Shown here one piece after another: positions 27,942-38,000 of a DNA stretch of 64,000 nt. Source of the stretch: Idiomarina tyrosinivorans (GTDB lineage Bacteria; Pseudomonadota; Gammaproteobacteria; Enterobacterales; Alteromonadaceae). The DNA is taken from contig NZ_PIQH01000001.1 in NCBI RefSeq assembly GCF_003987475.1, positions 310,001-374,000 on the forward strand, given 5' to 3'. Each line of letters opens with the position of its first letter. The first letter of the stretch is position 1. The translations under genes were made by a program, and so were the position numbers. The notes below the pieces were generated by a model. That model saw only the letters and a program-made list of their open reading frames with translations. It had not been told where the DNA came from and searched no databases.

Positions 27942-28367
27942 GGTTGTTTTGCCTTTTAGAAAAGCATGTCAGAAATGCTAAGGACTCCTGATCCACCCTT
28001 TGGTGAATCACCCTTCAACTCAACCAGAATAGCAAGCGAATCATTCTCTTACTAATCCAGCCAGAGTATATCTAGCCTCAAGGATAATTACAATTCCCGA
28101 AACTTCAAACGGGATTCATCTAGATTTGGATTAACACCAGACCGTAATTGTCATTTTTCTGCAATAAGACATAGGTCTAATTTAGTAATCCGAATAGCGC
28201 CTCTATAACGTAATCACAGTACGCAACAAACAAGCCATTTGTTCGTCCCAAATTACATTTTCAGAATCAAACGCACGTTTACAAAAATTGACATTTAGGC
28301 GCTATTTCGAGTACAACTAGCGCACTTTTTACTTTGAGAAGAAAGCAGCAAGCGAGGAGAATTCCTT
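27942..28367. promoter_or_regulatory. sdhC/gltA divergent regulatory region
   Basis: This 426-bp AT-rich region holds no gene I can support. It should carry the promoters of sdhCDAB-suc (minus) and gltA (plus). A perfect inverted repeat AACAAA-N7-TTTGTT at 28225-28243 could be an operator, although no regulator is identified. The likely gltA promoter is listed separately. No clear CRP, Fur or ArcA site could be fixed by eye. Confidence 0.5.
28288..28317 (+). promoter_or_regulatory. Candidate sigma-70 promoter of gltA
   Basis: A consensus -35 TTGACA (28288-28293) is followed after 18 bp by TACAAC (28312-28317) as a -10 element matching 4 of 6. This would start RNA about 45 bases before the gltA ATG. 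AGCGAGGAG at 28350-28358 is a strong ribosome-binding site. Confidence 0.5.
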
Positions 28368-29648
28368 ATGGCTGACCGTAAAGCCACACTGCAAATTGAT
28401 GACCAGTCGATTGAATTACCAGTACTTTCTCCAACTGCCGGTAAAGACGTAATCGACGTTCGTAGCCTTGGTAAACATGGCTACTTTACCTTTGATCCAG
28501 GCTTCCTAGCCACCGGTTCATGCGAATCTAAAATTACCTTTATTGATGGCGAAAACGGTGTACTGTTACACCGCGGCTACCCTATTGGCCAATTAGCAAC
28601 AGAAGCAGACTACTTAGAAGTTTGCTACATGTTGTTGCATGGCGAAGCGCCAAATGCGGAAGAATATAAAGAATTCCGTAAGACCATCACTAAACACACC
28701 ATGGTGCACCAAGGCATCCATAATTTCTTTAATGGTTTCCGCCGCGACGCGCATCCAATGTCGATGCTGTGTGCAGTTGTGGGCGCCCTGTCATCGTTTT
28801 ATCACGATGATTTAGATATCCACGATCCTAAGCAGCGCCTGCGTAGTGCGTACCGTTTGGTAGCAAAAATGCCAACCATCGCCGCGATGGCATACAAATT
28901 CAGCAACGGCCAGCCATTCGTTTACCCACGTAACGAATTAAGCTACTCAGAGAACTTCTTAAACATGATGTTCTCAGTGCCAGCAGAAGATTACGAAGTG
29001 AATCCCGTTATCGCCAAAGCGATGGACCGTATTTTCACCTTGCATGCTGACCACGAGCAGAACGCCTCAACCTCAACCGTGCGTTTAGCCGGTTCATCAG
29101 GCGCAAACCCATACGCTTGTATCGCTGCCGGTGTCGCATCACTTTGGGGACCTGCGCACGGCGGTGCTAACGAAGCATGCTTGCGGATGCTGAAAGAAAT
29201 CGGTTCAGTAGAAAACATTCCAAAATACATCGAGAAAGCCAAAGATAAGAGCGATCCGTTCCGCCTAATGGGCTTTGGCCACCGGGTTTACAAAAACTTC
29301 GACCCACGAGCCACAGTAATGCGTGACACCTGCCACGAAGTACTGAAAGAGCTGAACATTGAAGACCCATTATTAGACGTAGCAATGGAATTAGAGCGCA
29401 TCGCGTTAGAAGACGATTACTTCGTAGAGAAGAAATTGTACCCGAATGTCGACTTCTACTCCGGCATCATTCTGAAAGCGATCGGTATTCCAACCAACAT
29501 GTTCACCGTGATTTTTGCACTATCACGCACCGTAGGCTGGGTATCACACTGGAACGAAATGATGGGCGAAGACAACCAGAAAATCGGTCGTCCACGCCAG
29601 TTGTACACCGGTTACACGCAACGCGAGTTCAAGCCAATCAAACGCTAA
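28368..29648 (+). CDS. gltA: Citrate synthase (type II)
   Basis: A 426-residue enzyme (E. coli 427). The catalytic histidines lie in [10 protein letters not shown] and [14 protein letters not shown], and the catalytic aspartate in PNVDFYSGI near residue 363. It condenses acetyl-CoA and oxaloacetate; type II enzymes are hexameric and NADH-inhibited. It is a single gene divergent from the sdh-suc operon, ended by an intrinsic terminator and then a large palindromic repeat. Confidence 0.97.
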   Translation: MADRKATLQIDDQSIELPVLSPTAGKDVIDVRSLGKHGYFTFDPGFLATGSCESKITFIDGENGVLLHRGYPIGQLATEADYLEVCYMLLHGEAPNAEEYKEFRKTITKHTMVHQGIHNFFNGFRRDAHPMSMLCAVVGALSSFYHDDLDIHDPKQRLRSAYRLVAKMPTIAAMAYKFSNGQPFVYPRNELSYSENFLNMMFSVPAEDYEVNPVIAKAMDRIFTLHADHEQNASTSTVRLAGSSGANPYACIAAGVASLWGPAHGGANEACLRMLKEIGSVENIPKYIEKAKDKSDPFRLMGFGHRVYKNFDPRATVMRDTCHEVLKELNIEDPLLDVAMELERIALEDDYFVEKKLYPNVDFYSGIILKAIGIPTNMFTVIFALSRTVGWVSHWNEMMGEDNQKIGRPRQLYTGYTQREFKPIKR

Positions 29649-29664
29649 CGACCGTTGCCATACC

Positions 29665-29692
29665 AAAAGCCCGCCTCACCGCGGGCTTTTTT
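29665..29692 (+). terminator. Intrinsic terminator of gltA
   Basis: AAAAGCCCGC and GCGGGCTTTT form a 10-bp stem around 6 nt and end in a run of six T, 16 bp after the gltA stop. Confidence 0.9.
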
Positions 29693-29754
29693 GTGCCTGC
29701 TGTCTTGGGGTTGGTTGCTCTCTACCTCGGCGATGAGCTTGGGCGCGTCGGCAA

Positions 29755-30059
29755 TTCTTTACCGCGGCCTTAAGCAAAGGCTCGCGGCATCGTCAGGGTT
29801 GGGGGAAGGCTCGGGGTGTGGGCGCTGGGGTGGTTAGTGCTCAGCGTCCCGTCGGTTCACGGTGTCTCCGGTAAAAAGACGCTCGAGCCATCCATGGCCG
29901 CTCAGTCTCTGGCCCTCCCTGGCCAGAGATGCTTTTTACCGGAGCCCCCGCGCCCCAACGACACGCCAATCAATATCGAGGAAAACGCGCCCACACCCCG
30001 AGCCAAATAGGTGCGGAGAAGCGATGCCGCCCACCATCGCGGAAAGCCGCAGTAAAGAA
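29755..30059 (+). repeat. A module of palindromic repeat, copy 1
   Basis: This 305-bp unit is self-complementary in nested layers. Ends: TTCTTTACCGCGGC (29755) with GCCGCAGTAAAGAA (30046-30059). Next: CGGCATCG (29785) with CGATGCCG (30022). Next: GGCTCGGGGTGTGGGCGC (29808-29825) with its exact complement at 29987-30004. Next: CTCCGGTAAAAAG (29866-29878) with CTTTTTACCGGAG (29932-29944). The apex branches into two hairpins: CTCGAGC...GCTCAG enclosing CATCCATG, and TCTCTGGCC (29906-29914) with GGCCAGAGA (29921-29929). Confidence 0.88.
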
Positions 30060-30119
30060 GTATCAGCCTTTATCAGTTAGCCGTTACCCATAAGCTTCAG
30101 ACAGCCTGCTTGGGGTTGG

Positions 30120-30429
30120 TTGTTCTCTGCCACGGCGCGCTCGGTGTTGCATCGGCATCGCTTCTCCGTAGCCCTTAGCTTGGGGTGTAGGCGCGACTCC
30201 CCCCTCCATTGAAAGCACAACGTTGGGGCGCGAAGCTGGGGAAAAAGTATCTCCGGCCATGGACGGCCGGAGACTAAGCGCCTCATGGATGAGCTTGAGC
30301 GGCTTTTTCCCCAGCTTCGTGAACCGGCGGGGTGCCGTGCAATGACCCTCTGAGCGCCTATACACCAAGCGCCCTCCAGCCCCTCACGATGCCGACCCAC
30401 CCAAGCTAAATCGCCGTGGTAGAGAACAA
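30120..30429 (-). repeat. B module of palindromic repeat, copy 1
   Basis: A 310-bp relative of A in the opposite orientation, with the same layers but different bases. Ends: TTGTTCTCTGCCACGGCG (30120-30137) with CGCCGTGGTAGAGAACAA (30412-30429). Central stem: CGAAGCTGGGGAAAAAG (30231-30247) with its exact complement (30303-30319). Apex hairpins: TCTCCGGCC (30250-30258) with GGCCGGAGA (30265-30273), and CTAAGC...GCTTGAG enclosing CTCATGGATGAG (30282-30293). Confidence 0.88.
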
Positions 30430-30504
30430 GCAACACCAATCCCTCGGCCGCAGTAAGGCATTCTTGCGACGTGGTTTGGGGCTTTTTGTTTGTGGTTTTG
30501 ACTA

Positions 30505-30529
30505 AGTATTGGTGAAAACAGCCAATACT
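30505..30529. promoter_or_regulatory. Inverted repeat, candidate activator site
   Basis: AGTATTGG and CCAATACT form a perfect 8-bp dyad around 9 nt. It lies about 105-130 bp before the start point predicted from the sigma-54 promoter, the usual distance for an enhancer-binding protein. No cognate regulator is encoded nearby. Confidence 0.4.
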
Positions 30530-30607
30530 ATTGGGGGATTGTTGCTATGAGTCTTGTTTTGTTAATTTTAAGCTATTGAATTTATTGATTTTTAAATATC
30601 TCTTAAG

Positions 30608-30625
30608 TTGGCACAGCGACTGCAT
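30608..30625 (+). promoter_or_regulatory. Candidate sigma-54 (RpoN) promoter for the RND operon
   Basis: TTGGCACAGCGACTGCAT fits the -24/-12 consensus (TGGCAC-N5-TTGCA) with one mismatch in the -12 box. GG (30610-30611) and GC (30622-30623) are exactly 10 bases apart, as sigma-54 requires. Transcription would start near 30635, leaving a leader of about 37 nt. Confidence 0.5.
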
Positions 30626-30671
30626 TAGTGGGTCTAACGTTAATAAAAACTTTACTAAGAGGACATTCCTC

Positions 30672-31748
30672 ATGACCGTACAACCGATGACTCGCACCAT
30701 TTGTGCTGCCGCACTAGCTCTCAGTAGCTTAACCCTGTTGGGTTGCTCAAATGCTGATGCGCAAGACAAAAATGACAAAAAAGAACAGGCTGTTGTGACT
30801 ATTCCAGTAGAGGTAACCACTGCTGGTGAGGGCGCAATTACGGCTAACTATCAAACTACGGCGGTATTAGAGCCTGAATCTGAAGCGGATGTGATTAGTC
30901 GAGTGAACGGTATTGTCGAAACCTTGCGCGTTGAAGAGGGTGATTACGTTAAAAAGGGCCAAGTACTGGCTACTTTGCGTGACGAAGAATATAGGATCAA
31001 ACGCGATGAAATGGCGGCGGAATTGGCGAGTGTTAAACAAGAGCTTTCACGTCTTGAACAGATGCATAAAGAGGGCTTAGTCAGCGCCGATGCTTACGAC
31101 AAAGTGAAATACCGTTACCAAGCAACCAAAGCGCAATATGATATGGCGGCTTATCAGCACGACAATACGGTCATTCGTGCGCCAATCAGTGGCTACATTG
31201 CTGAGCGGTTCGTCAAAGTGGGTAACTTAGTTACTCAGTACGAAGAGAAAGCGCTGTTTCATATTGTTGCCCAAGAAACGTTACAAGGCATCGTTTACTT
31301 ACCTGAAAAACAACTTGCTAACGTCAAAGTGGGTCAGACTGCCCTGCTCTACACGGCGGTCAGTAACGAGCACCCGATTACGGCTAATATCGAACGGATT
31401 AGTCCAATGATCGATAGCGATACCGGGACCTTTAAGGTGGTATTGCAAGTGAATAACAGTAACGGTCAGTTAAAGGCGGGAATGTTTGCGAAAGTGCAAA
31501 TGCAATATGAAACCCACAATAACGTAGTGCTGCTACCTCGCTATGCGGTGGTCAGTGTAGACGATAAGCACAGCGTATTTCGGGTAAATAGTGAAAATAA
31601 AGCAGAGAAAGTGGACATCACTATTGGCTTTGAAAACGAGAGCTGGGTTGAAGTTCAGCAAGGCATTGCTGCCGGCGATAAAGTGGTAACCAGCGGTCAA
31701 AACCAATTGAAAGATCAAACCCAAGTTAGCGTTATTCCGAACGCCTAA
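30672..31748 (+). CDS. RND efflux periplasmic adaptor (membrane fusion) lipoprotein
   Basis: A 358-residue HlyD/AcrA-type adaptor. The lipoprotein signal ends with LTLLGC (Cys25), so it is probably lipid-anchored. The biotinyl-lipoyl half-motifs are VISRVNGIVETLRVEEGD (about 75-92) and VIRAPISGYIAERFVKVGN near residue 170, flanking a short alpha-hairpin; beta-barrel and membrane-proximal domains follow. The ATG at 30672 is chosen because it has AGAGG upstream and gives a proper signal. It is 24 bp from the first permease. It would link the permeases to an outer-membrane channel, which is not encoded here. Confidence 0.9.
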   Translation: MTVQPMTRTICAAALALSSLTLLGCSNADAQDKNDKKEQAVVTIPVEVTTAGEGAITANYQTTAVLEPESEADVISRVNGIVETLRVEEGDYVKKGQVLATLRDEEYRIKRDEMAAELASVKQELSRLEQMHKEGLVSADAYDKVKYRYQATKAQYDMAAYQHDNTVIRAPISGYIAERFVKVGNLVTQYEEKALFHIVAQETLQGIVYLPEKQLANVKVGQTALLYTAVSNEHPITANIERISPMIDSDTGTFKVVLQVNNSNGQLKAGMFAKVQMQYETHNNVVLLPRYAVVSVDDKHSVFRVNSENKAEKVDITIGFENESWVEVQQGIAAGDKVVTSGQNQLKDQTQVSVIPNA

Positions 31749-31772
31749 ACCGTATACCACAGGGAGAGATGT

Positions 31773-34700
31773 ATGCGTATTGTCGATTTAGCGGTAAAGC
31801 GTCCGGTCACAATTACCATGATCACCGCTGCGGTGGTGTTATTTGGCTTGGTTGGACTGTCTCGATTAGCGGTAAATTTGTTGCCAGAGCTGGCCTATCC
31901 TACCTTAACCATTCGCACGGAGTATACTGGCGCTGCGCCCGCTGAAGTCGAACAATTGGTAAGCAAACCTATTGAGGAACAAGTCGGAACGGTTAAGGGT
32001 TTGCGCACCATTCAGTCGGTTTCACGCGCGGAACAGTCCGATGTGGTGCTGTCATTTGCCTGGGGCACCGATATGGATATGGCAAGCTTGGACGTTCGCG
32101 AAAAGCTCGATATTGTTGAATTACCGCTCGATATTGAACCACCGGTACTGCTGCGCTTCAACCCATCAATGGACCCGATTTTTCGCGCCAGTCTAACCAC
32201 CGATAAAAGCCTAACCACGCAACAACTGAAAGCGATGCGTACATACGCCGAAGAGCAACTAAAGCGGCAATTAGAGTCGCTGGACGGTGTTGCTTCGGTG
32301 CGCTTAGGTGGCGGGCTTGAAGATGAAGTTCACGTTAATATCGATATGGCCAAAGCGGCGCGATTAAATATTCCCCCTGAGCTCATTGAACAGCGATTAC
32401 AAAAAGAAAACGTGAACCTTTCTGGTGGACGGGTAGAAACACAACGGCACGAATATCTGATTCGTACGATTAACCAATTTTCAAACCTGCAACAAATTGG
32501 CGAAGTGTTTATTGCTCGCCGCGACGGCAGAAATATCCAATTGAAAGATGTTGCTGCGGTTGAAGATGCATTTCATGAACGCGATGCAATTACCCGTGTT
32601 AACGGTCACGAAGCAGTGGAATTATCTTTCTATAAAGAAGGTGATGCTAACACTGTCGCCGTAGCAAAACGCATTACTGCGCGCCTTAACCAATTGCAAC
32701 AAAACCTACCTGAAGGCTACCAACTGTCGCCAACCTATGACCAATCGGAATTTATCGCCAATGCGATTTCCGAAGTGCGAGACGCGGCAATTTTTGGTGG
32801 TCTATTGGCGATGGTGGTGATTTTCCTGTTCCTACGCCAAGTTTGGCCAACCATTGTTATCTCGCTCTCAATTCCACTGTCGATCATCGCTACCTTTAAC
32901 TTAATGTATGCCAACGACATTAGCTTAAATATCATGTCATTGGGCGGTATAGCACTCGCGGTGGGAATGTTAGTCGATAATGCCATTGTGGTACTAGAAA
33001 ATATTTCGCGCTACCGCAGCCAAGGCCTTTCCACCGTAGAAGCCGCTCGCCAAGGCAGTAAAGAAGTCGCCGGCGCAATAACCGCATCGACTCTCACCAC
33101 CATGGCGGTATTCTTTCCTTTGGTATTCGTTGAAGGTATTGCTGGACAACTTTTCAGCGATCAAGCGTTAACCGTAACGTTTTCATTGGCCGCATCATTA
33201 TTGGTCGCGATTACGGTTATTCCGATGCTGTGTTCGCGGGAACGCCGGCAACACGATGCAGAATCCGCAGAACCGTTATTCGCGCCGCGCGAAAAACCCG
33301 CGCCGGCAACAACACGCTGGGGCAAAATCATACGCGCTCTGCGCTGGACAGCAGTGCTGCCATTTGTGGTTATTGCTGCCATTATTAAAGCGCTTATTGT
33401 CGCGGTTATGGCGTTATGGCGCTTATTCGCACGTGCTTTCCACGTGCTTACCCAACCCTTAGTGCGTAGTTTTGGTTTTGCCTTTGAGTACTTCCACAAT
33501 GGCTATCAACGTATACTCAGCCACGCCCTTAACAATGCGTGGACGACCTTGACAGTGATTCTATTTGTCGCCGCCTCAAGCTTACTGCTAATCCCCGGGC
33601 TGAAGGTAAATGTCCTACCCGACATGGCACAGGGTGAGTTTTATCTCGAGGTTGAACGTGCTCCAGGAACCACAATTGAGCAGACCGATCAATCATTGCA
33701 ACAACTCGCCGCGGCGATCAGTGACGACTCTAGCGTCGCCCGTACCTACTCTCTAGCGGGAACTGGCAGCTTAATCAATGCCTCTCCGTCGCAGGGCGGC
33801 GACTACTGGGGGCGACTGAATGTGGTTATGGCCGACTCGGCAACGGCGGCCGATCAGCAACGCGTAAAACAACGCTTACGTGATGTGGCGCAAACACTAC
33901 CTGGCGTATCCATTCGTGTGGGTCAGGCGGAACTATTCAGCTTGGCACAACCGATTGTTGTCGAGATCAGTGGCTACCAGCTTGGGCCCATTCGCCAACT
34001 CGGATTGCAGCTACAAGAAACGCTGCAACAGCAGTCTCGCTTTACCGATGTGCAAATTAATATGAGCAACGGTCAGCCAGAAATTGCGGTGTATTTTAAC
34101 CATCAAAAGCTGGCTCAGCTGGGCCTTTCTGCACCGGATGTAGCGCAGCGCTTGGCGATGTCGATCGGTGGTAAAACCGCCACAAAATACAGCTTAGAAG
34201 ACCGTAAGATCGACGTTGTTGTGCGCGGTGACGAACAACAACGCAATTCACTGCAAGATATTTCAGAATGGATTATCAACCCTGGCGCTCAACAAGAGGT
34301 ACCACTCTCCTCGGTTGCGGATATTAAGACCATTGTCGGTCCTAGCGAGATCACCCGTATTGGTCAGCAACGCACTGTGCTGGTAAAAGCCAACTTAGCC
34401 TACGGCGACTTGCAACAAGCGGTAACGGAAGTACAAAACAGTATCGACCAATTGACGAAAATACCAGGAGTGGATATTCGTCTTGCCGGACAGAGTGAGG
34501 AAATGCAGCAATCGTTTCGTTCGCTGCAATTCGCCCTCGCCCTAGCGGTGTTCTTGGTCTATTTAGTGATGGCCTCGCAATTCGAATCGTTGCTGCATCC
34601 ATTGTTTATTCTGTTCACCGTACCATTGGCTGGGGCTGGGTCGATTATTGGTCTTGCTGTTACCGATAGCAGTCTCAATGTGATGGTTTTTATCGGCCTT

Positions 34701-35021
34701 ATCATGCTGGCTGGGATTGTGGTGAATAACGCGATTGTCCTAGTCGATCGCATCAATCAGTTGCGTCAAGCGGGTAGTAATAAGCTGGATGCGGTCATCG
34801 AGTCTGCCAGCACCCGCTTTCGGCCGATTATTATGACCACTCTCACTACCGTGCTTGGCCTTATTCCATTAGCAATTGGGGTTGGTGAGGGCGCGGAAAT
34901 TCGTACACCGATGGCAATCACCGTCATCTTTGGGTTAAGTTTTGCCACCCTACTGACGTTATTCTTTATCCCTGCACTGTATGTTGCCGTGGGTCGTCGT
35001 CAGCAAGGAGGCCACGCATGA
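31773..35021 (+). CDS. RND efflux permease 1 (AcrB/HAE family)
   Basis: A 1082-residue inner-membrane permease with the usual 12 helices and two large periplasmic loops. GMLVDNAIVVLENI in helix 4 near residue 400 has a single acidic residue where AcrB has Asp407-Asp408. The helix 10 region is LIMLAGIVVNNAIVLVDRI. It is about 40-50 residues longer than AcrB because the cytoplasmic linker between helices 6 and 7 (about residues 490-585) contains an additional hydrophobic stretch (VLPFVVIAAIIKALIVAVMA). Substrates are unknown. It overlaps the second permease by 4 bp (ATGA), suggesting a heteromeric pump or two pumps sharing one adaptor. Confidence 0.9.
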   Translation: MRIVDLAVKRPVTITMITAAVVLFGLVGLSRLAVNLLPELAYPTLTIRTEYTGAAPAEVEQLVSKPIEEQVGTVKGLRTIQSVSRAEQSDVVLSFAWGTDMDMASLDVREKLDIVELPLDIEPPVLLRFNPSMDPIFRASLTTDKSLTTQQLKAMRTYAEEQLKRQLESLDGVASVRLGGGLEDEVHVNIDMAKAARLNIPPELIEQRLQKENVNLSGGRVETQRHEYLIRTINQFSNLQQIGEVFIARRDGRNIQLKDVAAVEDAFHERDAITRVNGHEAVELSFYKEGDANTVAVAKRITARLNQLQQNLPEGYQLSPTYDQSEFIANAISEVRDAAIFGGLLAMVVIFLFLRQVWPTIVISLSIPLSIIATFNLMYANDISLNIMSLGGIALAVGMLVDNAIVVLENISRYRSQGLSTVEAARQGSKEVAGAITASTLTTMAVFFPLVFVEGIAGQLFSDQALTVTFSLAASLLVAITVIPMLCSRERRQHDAESAEPLFAPREKPAPATTRWGKIIRALRWTAVLPFVVIAAIIKALIVAVMALWRLFARAFHVLTQPLVRSFGFAFEYFHNGYQRILSHALNNAWTTLTVILFVAASSLLLIPGLKVNVLPDMAQGEFYLEVERAPGTTIEQTDQSLQQLAAAISDDSSVARTYSLAGTGSLINASPSQGGDYWGRLNVVMADSATAADQQRVKQRLRDVAQTLPGVSIRVGQAELFSLAQPIVVEISGYQLGPIRQLGLQLQETLQQQSRFTDVQINMSNGQPEIAVYFNHQKLAQLGLSAPDVAQRLAMSIGGKTATKYSLEDRKIDVVVRGDEQQRNSLQDISEWIINPGAQQEVPLSSVADIKTIVGPSEITRIGQQRTVLVKANLAYGDLQQAVTEVQNSIDQLTKIPGVDIRLAGQSEEMQQSFRSLQFALALAVFLVYLVMASQFESLLHPLFILFTVPLAGAGSIIGLAVTDSSLNVMVFIGLIMLAGIVVNNAIVLVDRINQLRQAGSNKLDAVIESASTRFRPIIMTTLTTVLGLIPLAIGVGEGAEIRTPMAITVIFGLSFATLLTLFFIPALYVAVGRRQQGGHA

Positions 35022-38000
35022 GTGCCGTATCGTACGCCGCGGCGCTAGCGCGCTTTGCATTAAAGCGGCCCGTCACCATTTGCATGCTCAGTGTTTCATT
35101 ACTTTTGCTCGGGCTTATTTCTTCACGGCTGCTGCCCTTAGAAAAATTTCCCGGCATTGAGATCCCAGAAATCGTGGTTTACACGCCCTACCCAAACTCA
35201 AGCCCAGCAGAAGTCGAGCGCCTTATTACCCGACCGCTCGAGGAATCGTTATCGACCCTATCTGGTATCAAGGAAATGCAGTCAAGCTCAACAACCGATG
35301 CCAGTCGCATTGAAATTGAGTTCGACTGGGACGCGTCTATTAATGCAAAATCTATTGATGCAAGGGAAAAGATAGATGCGGTAAAACACTTACTTCCGGC
35401 GGATATTGGTCGTGTTTTAGTGGTGCAATTTAATACCAACGATATGCCGGTTTTTCAGCTGCGAATTTCCAGCCAGCGCGATTTGAGTGATGCCTACGAC
35501 CTCCTCGATCGCAGTTTGAAGAAACCGCTGGAACGGGTCGACGGAGTATCACAAGTCACCCTTTACGGTGTCGAAAAGCGCCAAATCATGATCCGCTTAG
35601 ACAGTAAAGCACTGCTGCAACATCACCTTGATCCAGAAACGGTGCTGGCACAGCTAAGATCGCAGAACTTTGCAATAAATGGTGGCTATGTTCGGACATC
35701 TAGCGAGAAAATATTACTAAATCCGGTAGGTGAATACCGGTCAGTGAATGAAATTAAGCAACTGCCTGTCGCCCCACACTTGGTGTTGTCTGACATCGCC
35801 AGTATTGGCTTTGAAAGTCCTAAACAAGTCGAGGGACGCCATCTTAATCGCACCTATGCAATCGGTATGGACGTATTTAAAGAGTCGAGTGCGAATCTGG
35901 TCGATGTTGCTGAACGGGCTATGCAAGTAGTAAAGGAAGTGGGTAATGACCCGGCCTTCCAAGGCGTTAACCTGTTCGTTATGCAGAATACCGCAGACGA
36001 CGTTAAAAGCTCATTAAACGACTTATTGAATGCCGGATTGGTCGGCGCCCTCCTGTCTTTTGCCGTACTCTACTTATTCCTGCGCAATTGGGCGACTACC
36101 TTAATGGTGGTTATTTCAGTGCCAATTTCCTTGTTTATTACCATGGGCTTTATGTATGCCTTTGGTTACAGCCTCAATATTCTATCGCTAATGGGTTTGA
36201 TGCTGGCGGTCGGCATGCTCGTCGATAATGCGGTGGTAGTGACCGAAAGTATTCAACACGAACGAGAAAACGGCTTAACTGGCGAGGAAGCGACGTTAAG
36301 TGGTACGGGTAAAGTGGCGATGGCGGTGATTGCAGGAACCCTGACCACCGCTATCGTGTTTTTGCCCAATATTGTCGGGGAAAAAATCGATGTCACCATT
36401 TTCCTTGAGCATGTTGCGGTCGCCATTTGTATTTCATTGCTCGCGTCGTTGATTATCTCGCAAACCCTGATTCCGTATTTGGCAACACGTTTTGCTAAGT
36501 ATATGGGTCCAAAATCGGGCAAAAAACAAAAAACGGTCGCGGACCGTAGCACTCCTACGCGCTACCAACGCTTACTAAAATGGTGCATCGGCCACCCACG
36601 TTGGACCTCATTCTGTGCACTATTGTTGTTAGCCAGTATTGCCGTGCCAATGTCGATGGTGAGTGGTGACCAAAATAATGGCGCATTTAATAACCGGCTA
36701 TTTATCAACTACTTTCTTCATTCCGAATACCCTATTACCGAGGTCGAGCAAGAAGTTTCGCGGATGGAAGACTATCTGTTTGAACATCAGCAAGAATTTG
36801 GCTTTGAGTCGGTCTATAGCTATTACCAAAGCGGACAGGCATCGACGACCGTCATTTTGCCGAAGGACTACCGCGGCGATGTCAATCAATTAATGGAGAA
36901 GATCCGCAAGGGCTTTCCTGATTTCGTTCTCAGTGATCCGCAGTTCGGTTGGAACCAACAGAACGGTGGGGTACGGATTACCCTCAGTGGCAGCTCAACA
37001 GACGTACTCAAAGACTTGTCGGAACAATTGGTGCAATCGCTGTCACGTGTACCCGGTTTAACCGACGTACGCTCTGAACTGGCTGACGCTCAAAAAGAAT
37101 TACAGGTTCGTATCGACCGTGAACGCGCTTTAGCGGCTGGGTTATCGACCAGTGAGGTTGCCGAGGCCATTTCACTGGCATTACGGAGTGTGCGATTACG
37201 TTCTTACCGCGCCGATGAGAATGGCGAGATCTTACTGTACGTCGGATTTGAGCACGCGTACCAAGAGTCACTAGATAAGCTGAAACTTTTGCCGATTACG
37301 CAACAGGGTAACCGTGTTGTGACGTTGCAACAGGTGGCTGATATTCGCTTAGCGCCGCGGCTGGGTGAAATTCGTCGCTACGACCGTCAGACCGCAATAG
37401 CGGTTGGCGCAAACCTTAATGACATTACCTTAGATGAGGCGCGTGAACGAATTGGCAATGCGCTGCAAAACTGGCAACTTCCAGCCGGCTACCATTGGTC
37501 CTACGACGGTAGTTTCCGCCATCAAGAAGAGGCGGAAAACATCATGCAAGTGAATATGCTGCTCGCGGTTTGTATGATTTATATTGTGATGGCCGCACTT
37601 TTTGAGTCGATTTTACTACCCACTGCGGTCCTCAGTTCGCTGTTTTTATCGATTGTTGGTGTATTCTGGGCGCTACTTATTAGCGGTCAGCCAATATCCA
37701 TTATGGCGATGATCGGTATTCTGATATTAATGGGGATAGTGGTTAACAATGGCATAGTGTTGGTGGACTACATCAACCAATTGGTCAATAACGGGCGTCA
37801 TTTGGAAGATGCGGTAATCGAGGGCTGCCAGAGCCGCTTACGCCCGATTCTTATGACGGTCGCCACTACGGTGCTCGGCTTAGTTCCGTTAGCCCTAGGG
37901 CATACCCAAATCGGCGGTGATGGCCCGCCATATGCTCCAATGGCTATCGCCATTATTGGTGGGCTGGTGTTCTCTACCATCACCAGCCTAGTTGTGGTAC

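Larger units (their letters stand above)
29706..30458. repeat. Composite palindromic repeat, copy 1 (A module, 60-bp spacer, B module)
   Basis: A non-coding composite between the gltA terminator and the RND operon. It starts with a degraded B-type end (TTGGTTGCTCTCTACC, 29711-29726), continues with a full A module (29755-30059), the conserved spacer (30060-30119) and a full B module in inverted orientation (30120-30429), and ends with a short A-type end fragment (GGCCGCAGTAAGG, 30446-30458). The inner arms of A and B are also complementary to each other: CGGAGAAGCGATGCCG at 30014-30029 and its exact reverse complement at 30153-30168. Open frames inside are by-products of the palindromes. Confidence 0.9.
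30459..30671 (+). promoter_or_regulatory. Upstream region of the RND efflux operon
   Basis: This 213-bp AT-rich region follows the repeat. It contains an 8-bp inverted repeat at 30505-30529, a very AT-rich stretch at about 30555-30605, and a candidate sigma-54 promoter at 30608-30625. AGAGG at 30658-30662 lies about nine bases before the adaptor ATG. An open frame running in from 30531 without a ribosome-binding site is not regarded as coding. Confidence 0.5.

Noticed and set aside
29862-30439. Open frames of 72-120 codons in repeat copy 1 (and equivalents in copies 2 and 3) as genes
   Set aside because: They recur with the repeats on both strands, have no ribosome-binding sites or domains, and are explained by the GC-rich palindromes.
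30531-30671. N-terminal extension of the RND adaptor from 30531
   Set aside because: It would put about 47 non-family residues before a perfect lipoprotein signal, and would cover the candidate sigma-54 promoter; the ATG at 30672 has a ribosome-binding site.
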